This document shows, piece after piece, positions 42,436 to 51,670 of a stretch of 64,000 nucleotides of DNA. How positions within the stretch are numbered: position 1 is the stretch's first letter; every line of letters begins with the position of its first letter. The notes below the pieces were generated by a model, which was not told the origin of the DNA, did not search any database, and worked only from the letters and a program-made list of their open reading frames with translations. Position numbers and translations under genes: made by a program. Location: contig CAAGEB010000068.1 in the NCBI GenBank assembly GCA_900768705.1, forward strand, positions 1 to 64,000, read 5' to 3'. Source of the DNA: Oscillospiraceae bacterium (GTDB taxonomy: Bacteria; Bacillota; Clostridia; Oscillospirales; Ruminococcaceae).

Positions 42436-43299
42436 ATGTTAGTTTCTGCAAAGGATATGTTGAACAAGGCTCGTGACGGCAAGTATGCTGTAGGTCAGTT
42501 CAATATCAACAACCTTGAGTGGACAAAGTCCATTCTTCTCACTGCCGAAGAACTGAAATCACCTGTTATTCTCGGCGTTTCCGAGGGCGCAGGCAAGTAT
42601 ATGTGCGGCTACAAAACCATAGTTGGTATGGTAAATGGTATGCTGGAGGAGCTGAAAATCACTGTTCCCGTTGCTCTGCATCTTGATCACGGCACTTTTG
42701 AGGGCGCAAAGGCTTGCATCAACGCAGGATTTTCGTCTATAATGTTTGACGGTTCTCACTATCCCATTGAAGAGAATATCGCAAAGACAACCGCTCTGGT
42801 TAATACTTGTGATGTACTCGGCATTTCTCTTGAGGCTGAGGTTGGCTCCATTGGAGGCGAAGAGGATGGCGTTGTAGGTATGGGCGAGTGCGCAGATCCC
42901 AAGGAGTGCAAGATGATTGCTGATCTGGGTGTTACAATGCTGGCAGCAGGTATCGGTAATATTCACGGTAAGTATCCCGCAAATTGGCCCGGTCTTTCCT
43001 TTGAGACTCTTGAAGCAGTAAAGAAGGAAGTCGGCGATATGCCTCTGGTATTGCACGGCGGCACAGGTATTCCCGCTGATATGATTAAGAAGGCAATTTC
43101 TCTGGGTGTTGCAAAGATTAATGTTAACACCGAATGTCAGCTCTCCTTTGCAGAAGCTACAAGAAAGTATATTGAAGAAGGCAAGGATCAGCAGGGTAAG
43201 GGATTTGATCCCAGAAAGCTGCTTGCTCCCGGCGCAGAAGCTATTAAGGCTACAGTCAAGGAAAAGATGGAGCTGTTCGGTTCTGTCGGCAAGGCTTGA
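42436..43299 (+). CDS. fba: Class II fructose-1,6-bisphosphate aldolase
   Basis: A 287-aa zinc aldolase cleaving FBP to DHAP and GAP. GQFNINNLEW, VPVALHLDHGTFEGAKACINAGFSSIMFDGSHYP (Asp and His ligands about 80-83), EAEVGSIGGEEDG, GIGNIHGKYP and LVLHGGTGIPADMIKKAI are canonical. AAGGAG precedes the ATG. Codon use appears biased as in highly expressed genes. Own promoter and terminator. Confidence 0.95.
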   Translation: MLVSAKDMLNKARDGKYAVGQFNINNLEWTKSILLTAEELKSPVILGVSEGAGKYMCGYKTIVGMVNGMLEELKITVPVALHLDHGTFEGAKACINAGFSSIMFDGSHYPIEENIAKTTALVNTCDVLGISLEAEVGSIGGEEDGVVGMGECADPKECKMIADLGVTMLAAGIGNIHGKYPANWPGLSFETLEAVKKEVGDMPLVLHGGTGIPADMIKKAISLGVAKINVNTECQLSFAEATRKYIEEGKDQQGKGFDPRKLLAPGAEAIKATVKEKMELFGSVGKA

Positions 43300-43326
43300 T
43301 TGTCACAAATTTATATGTTATCGGAA

Positions 43327-43355
43327 AAGTCAGCCTTCGGGCTGGCTTTTTTGTT
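43327..43355 (+). terminator. Intrinsic terminator of fba
   Basis: A 9-bp stem AAGTCAGCC / GGCTGGCTT (one T-G pair) with a TTCG loop and a following T run. Confidence 0.85.
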
Positions 43356-43389
43356 AGTTGAATAATTTGTGATATTTTTTAAAAAAATC

Positions 43390-43418
43390 TTGAAAAATGT
43401 AACAGGGTGTGTTATAAT
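43390..43418 (+). promoter_or_regulatory. Sigma-A promoter of tyrA
   Basis: TTGAAA (43390-43395), 17 bp, TATAAT (43413-43418), about 53 bp before the ATG. Confidence 0.8.
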
Positions 43419-43471
43419 TAAAATACAGGATTTTAATATGTTATATAAATAAGTACTGAAAGGAATTTCGG

Positions 43472-44323
43472 ATGAATATAGCTGTAGTAGGTCTGGGACT
43501 AATCGGAGGCTCCATTTGTAAGGCGCTCAAAGCGAATACTTTTCACCATATAATGGGGATCGATACCAATAAGGAAACCATTGAGAAGGCACTGAAATCG
43601 GGAGCGATTGACGAGGAAATATCCGTTGACAAACTTGGAGAAGCCAATCTTACGATTGTAGCCCTCTACCCGTTGGCGATTGTAGATTTTGTCAAAGAAA
43701 ATGCCGACAAATTCAAAAAGGGTTCCATTGTTATGGATATCTGCGGCATAAAGGGGTATGTGGTTCACAGCTGTACGTCTGTACTTGAAGAAAGGGGCGT
43801 AATTTTTATCGGTACCCACCCTATGGCAGGAACGGAACATTCCGGCTTTGATTATTCAAGAGCCGATCTTTTCAATAAAGCCAGTTTTATCATTACTCCC
43901 ACCGAGAAAACGCCTCAGATTGCAATTGATTTGGTCTCAACCCTCGGCGCATGTATGAATTTCGGACAGGTTGTTATTGCAACCCCAGAGCAGCATGACA
44001 GCAATATTGCATACACATCTCAGCTTGCTCATGTGGTATCCAACGCTTATGTAAAAAGCCCTTCGCTGTTCAGAGCGGATGGTTTTTCAGCGGGCAGCTT
44101 TTTGGATCTTACCAGAGTGGCTTACCTTAATGAGGAAATGTGGTCAAGTTTGTTTATGTGCAATAAGGAAGCACTGCTGTTTGAAATCAATAATATAATC
44201 AATTCCCTTTCGGAGTATCGGGATGCTATGGTTAACGACGATATTGACACTCTGAGAGAGCTGCTTAAAGTCGGTAGGGAACGGAAAGAGAAGAGCATGG
44301 AATTTTATGGCCAGAGAAAGTAG
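43472..44323 (+). CDS. tyrA: Prephenate dehydrogenase
   Basis: A 283-aa NAD(P)-dependent enzyme of tyrosine synthesis. VVGLGLIGGSICKALK (N-terminus), DICGIKGYVV, IFIGTHPMAGTEHSGFDYSRADLFNKASFIITP (catalytic His, about 117) and IAYTSQLAHVVSNAYV are visible. No ACT domain is attached. Its end overlaps the next gene by 17 bp. No other aromatic pathway gene is near. Confidence 0.92.
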   Translation: MNIAVVGLGLIGGSICKALKANTFHHIMGIDTNKETIEKALKSGAIDEEISVDKLGEANLTIVALYPLAIVDFVKENADKFKKGSIVMDICGIKGYVVHSCTSVLEERGVIFIGTHPMAGTEHSGFDYSRADLFNKASFIITPTEKTPQIAIDLVSTLGACMNFGQVVIATPEQHDSNIAYTSQLAHVVSNAYVKSPSLFRADGFSAGSFLDLTRVAYLNEEMWSSLFMCNKEALLFEINNIINSLSEYRDAMVNDDIDTLRELLKVGRERKEKSMEFYGQRK

Positions 44324-44900
44324 TATTCCGGAAAAAAACGGGACAGGGCGCAGGCAGACGCCTCATATCGGATATATTGTATCGCTTTGCGGAATAATGA
44401 GCGGACTTGCCGTGGCGTCTATGTTTTTGCTTAGCTTTATTCCTTCGTTTGAGTATATCACTCCGGCGGTGGCAGGCATACTGATATGGATTATTCGGGA
44501 CAGATTGGGCGTGAAATACGGTCTGATAAGCTATCTTGCCGTAGGAATTCTGTCAATGCTCATAACTCCTAATTATGAAGCCGTGATGATGTATATATTT
44601 CTGCTGGGGTATTATCCTATTATAAGGGATTATCTGGAGAAAATACGCCCGGCGGTAATCAGATGGATTGTAAAGCTGCTGGTGTTTGCGGCGACATCAA
44701 TTTCCTGTTATATTCTGCTGATAAACCTTTTTGGACTAACACAGCTGCTGGACGAAGCACAGGATTTCGGAAAATACGGCACTCTGATAATACTTGGTAT
44801 GGGTGCGGCGGCATTTATTGTCTATGACATTTTTCTTGGGCTGTTCAAACCTTTCTATGATAAGCTGGTTAAACCGAGAATAAAGAAAAGAATGAGATAA
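44307..44900 (+). CDS. Polytopic membrane protein of unknown function
   Basis: A 197-aa protein with about five hydrophobic segments (about residues 24-45, 50-65, 70-88, 112-132, 155-175) and basic ends. Its glycine/isoleucine-rich transmembrane pattern loosely resembles small ECF-type S components or DUF-type integral membrane proteins, but I do not recognise it with confidence. Its ATG lies inside the 3' end of tyrA, and pepF follows 18 bp later, so it is embedded in that operon. Confidence 0.65.
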   Translation: MARESSIPEKNGTGRRQTPHIGYIVSLCGIMSGLAVASMFLLSFIPSFEYITPAVAGILIWIIRDRLGVKYGLISYLAVGILSMLITPNYEAVMMYIFLLGYYPIIRDYLEKIRPAVIRWIVKLLVFAATSISCYILLINLFGLTQLLDEAQDFGKYGTLIILGMGAAAFIVYDIFLGLFKPFYDKLVKPRIKKRMR

Positions 44901-44918
44901 AAGGATTGGAGAATTAAT

Positions 44919-46724
44919 ATGTCAGGAGACACTATGAAGAAAATCCCTTCCCGCAGCGAAATTCCTGCGGAAAGCAAGTGGGCAATTGAAGACATTTATG
45001 CAAATGATGATCTGTGGGAGGCTGATTATAATAAGGCTGCCGGGTTTGCGGAAAAAATCGCTTCATACAAAGGTTTGATCAGTTCGTTGGCGGATAAACT
45101 GCTGGAATATTTCAGACTTGATGACGAGCTTTCTCTGCTTCTGGACAGCCTTATTAATTATGCACAGCGCAAAAGCGACGAAGATACCCGTGTGGCAAAA
45201 TATCAGGAAATGTGCTCAAGACTGGATTCACTGTTTGTAAATATAGCAGAAGCAGGTGCCTTTGAAACACCTGAAATTCTCTCCATTCCCGACGATACTC
45301 TGGAAAAATTCTATACCGACTGTCCCGATCTGGAGCTTTACCGCCGTGCGCTGGATAAAATCCGCACACAGCGTGAACATATCCTGTCCGAAAAAGAGGA
45401 GAGGATAATTGCGCTTACGGGCGAAATGATGAGTTCACCGGAAACTGTTTTCTCAATGTTCAACGACGCGGATCTGAAATTCCCCGACGCTGTAGATAAG
45501 GACGGAAATGCACATCCGTTGACTCACGAAAGCTATATCCCGCTTATGCAAAGCGAGGACAGGGTTCTTCGCAAGTCGGCGTTTGAATGTCTTTATCACA
45601 CTTATGATAAGTTTAAGAACACATCTGCGGCAACACTTTCCGCTCAGGTAAAAACACTGGTTTTCCGTGCAAGAGCCAGAAAATACAATTCTTCTCTGGA
45701 GGCTTCTCTGCAGAGAAATGAGGTCGATACCTCGGTTTATCATAAATTAATAGAAGCCGTTCACGAAAATATGGGGCTTATGCACAGATATGTTAAGCTT
45801 CGCAAGAAGGCTATGGGCTTGTCGGAGCTTCACGCCTATGATTTGTACACGCCGATGGTAGGCGGAGTGGAGGATAAGATAACCTTTGAAGAAGCTGTAA
45901 ACGAGGTTTATGAAGCCCTTGCTCCTATGGGCGAGGAGTACCGTGCAATTTTCAGGCAGGGCATTGAACAGCATTGGATCGATGTGTATGAAAACGAAGG
46001 CAAACGCAGCGGTGCCTATTCTGCCGGCGCAAAGGTTCATCCCTTTGTTTTGCTGAATTACAAGGATATTCTCACATGGGAATTTACTCTGGCGCACGAA
46101 ATGGGTCACGCCATTCATTCATATCTTTCCAATAAAAATCAGCCTACCGTTTATTCCGACTATGTGATTTTTGTGGCAGAGGTTGCTTCCACCTGCAATG
46201 AAAATCTTCTGATGCAGCACCTGCTCAGAAAATGTACGGATAAAAAACGCAGAGCGTATCTTGTAAACTATTTTCTTGAAGCTTTCAGAACAACGCTTTA
46301 CCGTCAGACAATGTTTGCCGAATTTGAGCTGATGATAAATGAAAAGGTTGAAAGAGGAGAAAGCCTTACTGCCGAAAATCTGAATGAAATGTATCACCGC
46401 CTGAATGCGGAGTATTACGGAGAAGATTTGGTGATTGACAGCGAGCTTGATCTTGAGTGGTCGAGAATACCGCATTTTTACTATGACTTCTATGTGTATC
46501 AGTATGCAACAGGTTTTTCGGCTGCGATTGCTCTGTCCCGGCGAATTCTGAACGAAGGACCTTCAGCCGTCAGCGATTATATCGGTTTTTTAAGCGGGGG
46601 ATGTTCAAAAGATCCTATTTCTCTGCTGAAAGGCGCCGGTGTTGATATGACATCAAAATCAGCGGTGGATGATGCGCTGAAGCTTTTTGGCGAGCTTCTG
46701 GATGAAATGGAGGAGCTTCTCTGA
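44919..46724 (+). CDS. pepF: Oligoendopeptidase F (M3B)
   Basis: A 601-aa cytoplasmic zinc metallopeptidase that trims oligopeptides. The catalytic HEMGH (residues 393-397) with the downstream Glu in FVAEVASTCNE (about 420-430) and the family end segment YQYATGFSAAIALS are present. Normal length. Two in-frame ATGs (44919, 44934) both have ribosome binding sites; the first is used here. Confidence 0.94.
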   Translation: MSGDTMKKIPSRSEIPAESKWAIEDIYANDDLWEADYNKAAGFAEKIASYKGLISSLADKLLEYFRLDDELSLLLDSLINYAQRKSDEDTRVAKYQEMCSRLDSLFVNIAEAGAFETPEILSIPDDTLEKFYTDCPDLELYRRALDKIRTQREHILSEKEERIIALTGEMMSSPETVFSMFNDADLKFPDAVDKDGNAHPLTHESYIPLMQSEDRVLRKSAFECLYHTYDKFKNTSAATLSAQVKTLVFRARARKYNSSLEASLQRNEVDTSVYHKLIEAVHENMGLMHRYVKLRKKAMGLSELHAYDLYTPMVGGVEDKITFEEAVNEVYEALAPMGEEYRAIFRQGIEQHWIDVYENEGKRSGAYSAGAKVHPFVLLNYKDILTWEFTLAHEMGHAIHSYLSNKNQPTVYSDYVIFVAEVASTCNENLLMQHLLRKCTDKKRRAYLVNYFLEAFRTTLYRQTMFAEFELMINEKVERGESLTAENLNEMYHRLNAEYYGEDLVIDSELDLEWSRIPHFYYDFYVYQYATGFSAAIALSRRILNEGPSAVSDYIGFLSGGCSKDPISLLKGAGVDMTSKSAVDDALKLFGELLDEMEELL

Positions 46725-46756
46725 AAACGATTTTTGAATGACAGGAGGAGATTTTT

Positions 46757-47836
46757 TTGGATATTTCAACTAAAAAGGAAATAATTGATTATTGCAAAAA
46801 ATTTATTAATCCTGTGATTATTACCGATAACAACTTCAATGTTGTGTATTGCAACCGCAGTTCTTTTATTAAAATCGGCACCTGTTTGTCGGACTATGCT
46901 CATACCGGATTTGAGGTTTCTTCCGAAAAGCAGAAGCTTGCTATGGTGGTTTTAAAAGGCATACAATACTGCGCCAGAATTATGCCTTTGACGGATGAAC
47001 TGATAATGTGTGAGATATTTGACATTGAAAGCATAAGGCAGCTGTCTCAGTATTTAAATATTCTGGATAAGGTAATGCCCCTTGTGGAAGGGATAAATAC
47101 CTATTCCATGCAGAGCATCAATCTTGTTTTTCATCTTTTTCAGAATGACCAGATTGCTGATAATCCTGAAATGTACAATGCTCTGATGGGAATTTACCGA
47201 TGCGGAAATAATCTGCGCTCCATAAGCGATAACCTTAGGATTTATACCAAAATGCTTTACGAACGCAAGCTGTCTGAATTTATCGATATATATGCACTGG
47301 TTGACGGTATTATTAAACGGTGCAACATTATGCTTTCAAAATGCGGAAGAAGAATTTATTTTATCGGTGATGATGACGGTATTTTTATTTCAGCTGATCA
47401 GAGATATGTGATATGTACATTTATGAACGCATTGCAGAATGCGGTTCTGTATTCGCCGAGGGATACCGTTCCAACTGTGGCATTATATAAAATTGATAAT
47501 TTCGGAAAGCCTATGGCTTGTCTTAAAGTTGTAAATGACGACATTTATTTTTCCGAGGACAGTCTGCTTGACGATGCAAATTTCTCATCCCAGAGGATAG
47601 GCTTTGGAATTCCTATAATCAGAAAATTTGCAGAATTGTACGGTGGGGAATTCTCTATGGAAAAGCTGGACGGGAAAGTTATTCTGATGGTGAAAATTCC
47701 TGCTTATTCCGGCGATAATAAACCGGTTTCCGATGAAATCAACTATCCTGAGTTTAATTCCGGAGTACCCGATATGGTTGATGAAAAAATGAAGGAAGTT
47801 CTTGCATTTTACGGTGTGGATGATATCAAGGAATAA
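46757..47836 (+). CDS. Atypical sensor histidine kinase-like protein
   Basis: A 359-aa cytoplasmic protein. The N-terminus looks PAS-like (INPVIITDNNFNVVYCNRSSF, about 17-37), followed by a helical dimerisation-type region and a GHKL ATPase domain (N-box FMNALQNAVLYSPRD, about 220-235; G-box RIGFGIPIIRKFAELYGGEFS, about 276-296). A canonical H-box (HELRTP type) is not visible, so phosphotransfer through histidine is doubtful. It starts with TTG, 8 nt after a perfect AGGAGG. It precedes an OmpR-type pair by 240 bp. Confidence 0.75.
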   Translation: MDISTKKEIIDYCKKFINPVIITDNNFNVVYCNRSSFIKIGTCLSDYAHTGFEVSSEKQKLAMVVLKGIQYCARIMPLTDELIMCEIFDIESIRQLSQYLNILDKVMPLVEGINTYSMQSINLVFHLFQNDQIADNPEMYNALMGIYRCGNNLRSISDNLRIYTKMLYERKLSEFIDIYALVDGIIKRCNIMLSKCGRRIYFIGDDDGIFISADQRYVICTFMNALQNAVLYSPRDTVPTVALYKIDNFGKPMACLKVVNDDIYFSEDSLLDDANFSSQRIGFGIPIIRKFAELYGGEFSMEKLDGKVILMVKIPAYSGDNKPVSDEINYPEFNSGVPDMVDEKMKEVLAFYGVDDIKE

Positions 47837-48076
47837 GGGAAGTACAGTTATTGCCTGAAATATTCAGTCTGTTGTCACGGGCTTTTCATAATTAAGCGGT
47901 ATAATTCAGTAAACGCCGTAAGTTTTATGCACAATCGGACAATAAATTTATGCGGTGTTGTCTTTGTTTGTCGGTAATACCGATAGCATAACAGTATTAT
48001 TTTTGTGGGTTTCTCTGCGTTCTTTTGTTTATTTTTCAAAGAATGCACATTTTTTTAAAATAAAAGGAGGCAGTGT

Positions 48077-48757
48077 ATGTATAAAATTCTTGTTGTTGAT
48101 GACGAGGAAAATATCCGTGAAGTAATCAAAGAGTATGCCGAGTATGAAGGTCATGAGGTTGACGAAGCCTGTGACGGAATGCAGGCAGTGGAAATGGCAA
48201 AGAATAAGGATTATGATATTATAATAATGGATGTAATGATGCCCAGACTGGACGGATATTCTGCCTGCAAGGAAATTCGTAAATTCAAACAGACTCCGGT
48301 ACTTATGCTTTCCGCCCGCGGAGAAGAATATGATAAACTGTTCGGATTTGAACTTGGGATAGACGATTATGTCGTAAAGCCATTCTCACCAAAGGAGGTT
48401 ATGGCAAGAATTAATGCTATCATTAAAAGAGGCAGTACTTCCGCTGCCGGTACGGCAAATTCGCCTGATGTTGAAAAATTTGAAGGACTGGAAATTAATT
48501 TTGTTTCCAGAGATGTTTTCGTCGACGGCGTGAAAGCCAATCTCACACCAAAGGAATATGACCTTCTGTTTTACCTTGTCCGCAATAAGAATATAGCATT
48601 GACAAGAAACAAGCTTCTGGAAGAGGTTTGGGGTTATGATTTCTTCGGTGATGACAGAACCATCGATACCCATATAAAAATGCTCAGGAACAATTTGGGT
48701 CCCTATCGGAAGTTTATTGTAACCTTGCGTGGTCTGGGATATAAATTTGAGGCGTAA
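48077..48757 (+). CDS. OmpR/PhoB-family response regulator
   Basis: A 226-aa regulator with a receiver domain (acidic D8-D9, phospho-acceptor D52 in IIMDVMMPRLDG, LSARG, and Lys in YVVKPF) and a C-terminal winged helix DNA-binding domain (KANLTPKEYDLLFYLVRNKNIALTRNKLLEEVWGYDF, DDRTIDTHIKMLRNNLG). AAAAGGAGG precedes the ATG. The partner kinase begins 3 bp downstream. Confidence 0.95.
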   Translation: MYKILVVDDEENIREVIKEYAEYEGHEVDEACDGMQAVEMAKNKDYDIIIMDVMMPRLDGYSACKEIRKFKQTPVLMLSARGEEYDKLFGFELGIDDYVVKPFSPKEVMARINAIIKRGSTSAAGTANSPDVEKFEGLEINFVSRDVFVDGVKANLTPKEYDLLFYLVRNKNIALTRNKLLEEVWGYDFFGDDRTIDTHIKMLRNNLGPYRKFIVTLRGLGYKFEA

Positions 48758-48760
48758 AAT

Positions 48761-50260
48761 ATGAATTTTTTTCGGAGCATAAAGGTACATGTCTGGCTGC
48801 GATTTGAAATTATCGTAGTGGCAATGCTGGCATTTACCTATGTCTTTCTTATTGCTCTTCTTCCTAATTTCTATGAATGGATGAAAACCTATGAAATCAG
48901 CGAAGCTCTTGTGGAAATCCGTGCCAACTGGGAATCGGAAAAAATAGCGCAGATAGTAAATCAACAGGCTGCGAAAAAGAAAATGTATATCGAAATCTTT
49001 TTCCCGAACACCGAATACAGCTATAGAGCTAATAAGCTCGGAGGCAGTCTTTCGCTTGCATCCCTCGCTAAGGACGGATTGATAAAGGAAGTTGCGGAGT
49101 CAGAGCAGGGAATTATTTATAAACGCTTTCGTGACGAACAGGAGGATAATTCCGCTCTGCTGGTGGGCAGTTTTATCGGAAAAGACAAAACTGATCCCGA
49201 CGCTTATATTTTTATAGGAAATTACCTTGAACCGATCGGAACAACCGTCAGTATTTTCCAGAAACAATTTATATTTGTAAGCATACTGATGATGCTTCTG
49301 ACCGTGTTTATTTCCGCATTGTTTTCCAACAAAATTTCCGAGCCGATTATCAGAATCAATAACTCTGCCAAGGATTTGCCGCAGGGGAAATTTGATATTA
49401 AAATCGGAAAGCACGATTATGCGGAGATTAAACAGCTGGCGTCAACTCTTACATCTGCTTCCAAAGAAATTGAGAAGTCTGATGACCTTAGGCGTGAGCT
49501 TATGGCAAATATTTCCCACGACCTTCGTACTCCGCTTACAATGATAAAGGCGTATGCGGAAATGATAAGGGATTTATCCGGAGATAATCCCGAAAAGCGG
49601 GAGCGTCATCTGAAAATAATTATTGATGAAACCGACAGGCTTTCTTCTCTTGTAACGGATATTCTGGATTTGTCAAAGCTCCAGGCAGGAGTTACCGAAA
49701 TGCACATGGAAACCTTTGACTTTTCCGAGCGGCTTTCCGGTGTGATTTCCAGATTTGACATATTGAAAGAAAATGACGGAATAATTATTAATCTGGAAGC
49801 GGAGGATAGCATTTTTATAACTGCCGACGCAACCAAGCTGGAGCAGGTTGTATATAATCTGATAAATAATGCCGTGACCTATGCGGGAGATGATAATTTG
49901 GTTATCGTCCGTCTCTTCCGTAAGGAAGGCGGTGTAATCAGATTTGAGGTTGAAGATCACGGAGAAGGTATTTCATCGGAAAATCTGAAATATATCTGGG
50001 ATAGGTATTATAAAGTCAGCCAGCGTAATGTTACTCATAAAAGAGCTAAAATGGGCAGCGGAATTGGTCTTTCCATAGTTAAGAGTGTACTGGAACAGCA
50101 TAATTTCCGTTACGGTGCAGACAGTACCGTGGGAAAGGGAAGTACCTTCTGGTTTGAAGCATTGGAATCTTCCAACACGCCGATGTTACCCCAGCCTACA
50201 CAGCAGAAAGCTTCATTGTCAGCCCGACTTGGTATCAAGCACGACAATAAAACTCAATAA
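48761..50260 (+). CDS. HAMP-domain sensor histidine kinase
   Basis: A 499-aa membrane kinase. It has a first transmembrane helix (about 18-36), an extracytoplasmic sensor of about 125 residues, a second helix (about 170-188), HAMP (about 190-245), H-box NISHDLRTPLTMIKAYAEM (phospho-His 253) and ATPase motifs NLINNAVTYAGDD, DHGEGISSENLKYIWDRYYK and GSGIGLSIVKSVLEQHNF. The signal sensed is unknown; the closest general type is a VanS/ResE-like cell-envelope kinase. It is cotranscribed with the preceding regulator. Confidence 0.94.
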   Translation: MNFFRSIKVHVWLRFEIIVVAMLAFTYVFLIALLPNFYEWMKTYEISEALVEIRANWESEKIAQIVNQQAAKKKMYIEIFFPNTEYSYRANKLGGSLSLASLAKDGLIKEVAESEQGIIYKRFRDEQEDNSALLVGSFIGKDKTDPDAYIFIGNYLEPIGTTVSIFQKQFIFVSILMMLLTVFISALFSNKISEPIIRINNSAKDLPQGKFDIKIGKHDYAEIKQLASTLTSASKEIEKSDDLRRELMANISHDLRTPLTMIKAYAEMIRDLSGDNPEKRERHLKIIIDETDRLSSLVTDILDLSKLQAGVTEMHMETFDFSERLSGVISRFDILKENDGIIINLEAEDSIFITADATKLEQVVYNLINNAVTYAGDDNLVIVRLFRKEGGVIRFEVEDHGEGISSENLKYIWDRYYKVSQRNVTHKRAKMGSGIGLSIVKSVLEQHNFRYGADSTVGKGSTFWFEALESSNTPMLPQPTQQKASLSARLGIKHDNKTQ

Positions 50261-50265
50261 AAAAC

Positions 50266-50297
50266 AATCCCCACACCGTAAAAACAGTGTGGGGATT
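50266..50297. terminator. Bidirectional intrinsic terminator
   Basis: An 11-bp perfect stem AATCCCCACAC / GTGTGGGGATT with a 10-nt loop, between the convergent kinase gene and argF. Confidence 0.85.
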
Positions 50298-50313
50298 ATA
50301 ATATGCGGAAGAA

Positions 50314-51225
50314 TTACTTTTCGGGAGCCATAAGCTTTACCATAACCGCCTTCTGCGCATGGAGACGATTTTCAGCTTCGTCGAAAATCTCATTTGCGTG
50401 CTGCTCAAATACCTTGGCTGTGATTTCTTCCTCACGGTGAGCAGGCAGACAATGCATTACAATAGCGTCGGACTTGGCAACGGACATTACATTGTCGTTA
50501 ATCTGATATCCCTTGAATGCAATTTTACGCTTTTCGGCTTCGCCTTCCTGACCCATTGAAGCCCATACATCGGTAAAGAGTACATCTGCGTCAGCCGCTG
50601 CCTCCAACGGGTCGCTGACAAGCTTGAAATTCTTATAGTTCTTGGCAAAATCAAGAACTTCCTTTGCAGGGTGATAATTTTCGGGGCAGGCGAGTGAAAC
50701 ATCCATTCCTACCTTCAGACAGCCCACGGTAATGGAATTCGCCATATTGTTTCCATCGCCGATATAGCAGATTTTAAGACCTTCCAGCTTATTCTTATAT
50801 TCACGGATTGTCTGCAGATCCGCAAGAACCTGACAGGGGTGGCAGAAATCGGTAAGTCCGTTGATAATCGGAATATTACCGTATTCCGCAAGATTTTCAA
50901 CCTCGCTCTGTTCAAAGGTTCTGATCATTATACCGTTGATGTAGCGTGAGAGAACACGGGCAGTATCCTGAACAGGTTCGCCTCTTCCTATCTGCAATTC
51001 CTTGGAAGAAAGAAACAGTGCGTGTCCGCCGAGCTGGTACATACCTGTTTCAAAAGAAACACGGGTTCTTGTTGAAGCCTTCTGGAAGATCATACCCAGA
51101 GTCATTCCCTTTAAAACATTGTGGGGAATACCGTGTTTCTGTTCATACTTGAGCTGATCGGCGAGATTAAGAATGTCTATAATCTCATCTGTGCTTAAAT
51201 CAAGCAGTTTAAGTAAGTGTTTCAT
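50314..51225 (-). CDS. argF: Ornithine carbamoyltransferase
   Basis: A 303-aa enzyme making citrulline from ornithine and carbamoyl phosphate. FQKASTRTRVSFETGMYQLGG (carbamoyl-P loop STRTR), LTDFCHPCQVLADLQTI, DGNNMANSI, DVWASMGQEGE and MHCLPAHREEEI are present. AAAGGA precedes the ATG. It is the last gene of the arginine operon. Confidence 0.95.
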   Translation of the reverse strand: MKHLLKLLDLSTDEIIDILNLADQLKYEQKHGIPHNVLKGMTLGMIFQKASTRTRVSFETGMYQLGGHALFLSSKELQIGRGEPVQDTARVLSRYINGIMIRTFEQSEVENLAEYGNIPIINGLTDFCHPCQVLADLQTIREYKNKLEGLKICYIGDGNNMANSITVGCLKVGMDVSLACPENYHPAKEVLDFAKNYKNFKLVSDPLEAAADADVLFTDVWASMGQEGEAEKRKIAFKGYQINDNVMSVAKSDAIVMHCLPAHREEEITAKVFEQHANEIFDEAENRLHAQKAVMVKLMAPEK

Positions 51226-51250
51226 TGCATTTATCCTTTCTTAATTTAAA

Positions 51251-51652
51251 TTATTCCGTAGTGCGGAAGATGCAGAATACATAAGCGGCAGGGAAGAGAA
51301 GTATGAGAATATCGCCGAAATTGAAATTTTTGCCGCCAATGGCAAAAAACAACGATACCAATGCAACCGCAGTCATTGCAATTCCCGATACAAAAGCGTG
51401 CTTTCTTGCTTTTTCCTTATTCAGCAGCGAAAGCTGAAGACCATACAGACACATTGTTCCGAATCCGGCAGCCATTATAATAAGCCCCAGCACATTTCCC
51501 AGAAATCCCATAAAATCTCCGCCGCTTACAATTCTGAAAATTGCAAATCCAACGAAAAGATTTTTGGAAAAAAGAGCTGTGAAATTCATAGCAACCGTTG
51601 CAACAGCAAATAATCCGCTGATCAAGGAAAGGGTAGTAATCAATCGCTTCAT
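51251..51652 (-). CDS. Small four-helix membrane protein in the arginine operon
   Basis: A 133-aa hydrophobic protein with four predicted transmembrane segments (about 9-28, 36-70 as one or two, 88-108, 112-130) and a KEKARK loop. I do not recognise a family. AGGAGG lies 6 nt before the ATG. It sits between argD and argF with gaps of 18 and 25 bp, so it is cotranscribed. A role in arginine or ornithine transport or sensing is possible but only inferred from position. Confidence 0.7.
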   Translation of the reverse strand: MKRLITTLSLISGLFAVATVAMNFTALFSKNLFVGFAIFRIVSGGDFMGFLGNVLGLIIMAAGFGTMCLYGLQLSLLNKEKARKHAFVSGIAMTAVALVSLFFAIGGKNFNFGDILILLFPAAYVFCIFRTTE

Positions 51653-51670
51653 TGAAGCCTCCTGTTATTT

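Noticed and set aside
47837..48076. Promoter or small gene before the response regulator
   Set aside because: TTGTCA and TATAAT are 22 bp apart, too far for sigma-A, and no frame or stable stem was convincing.
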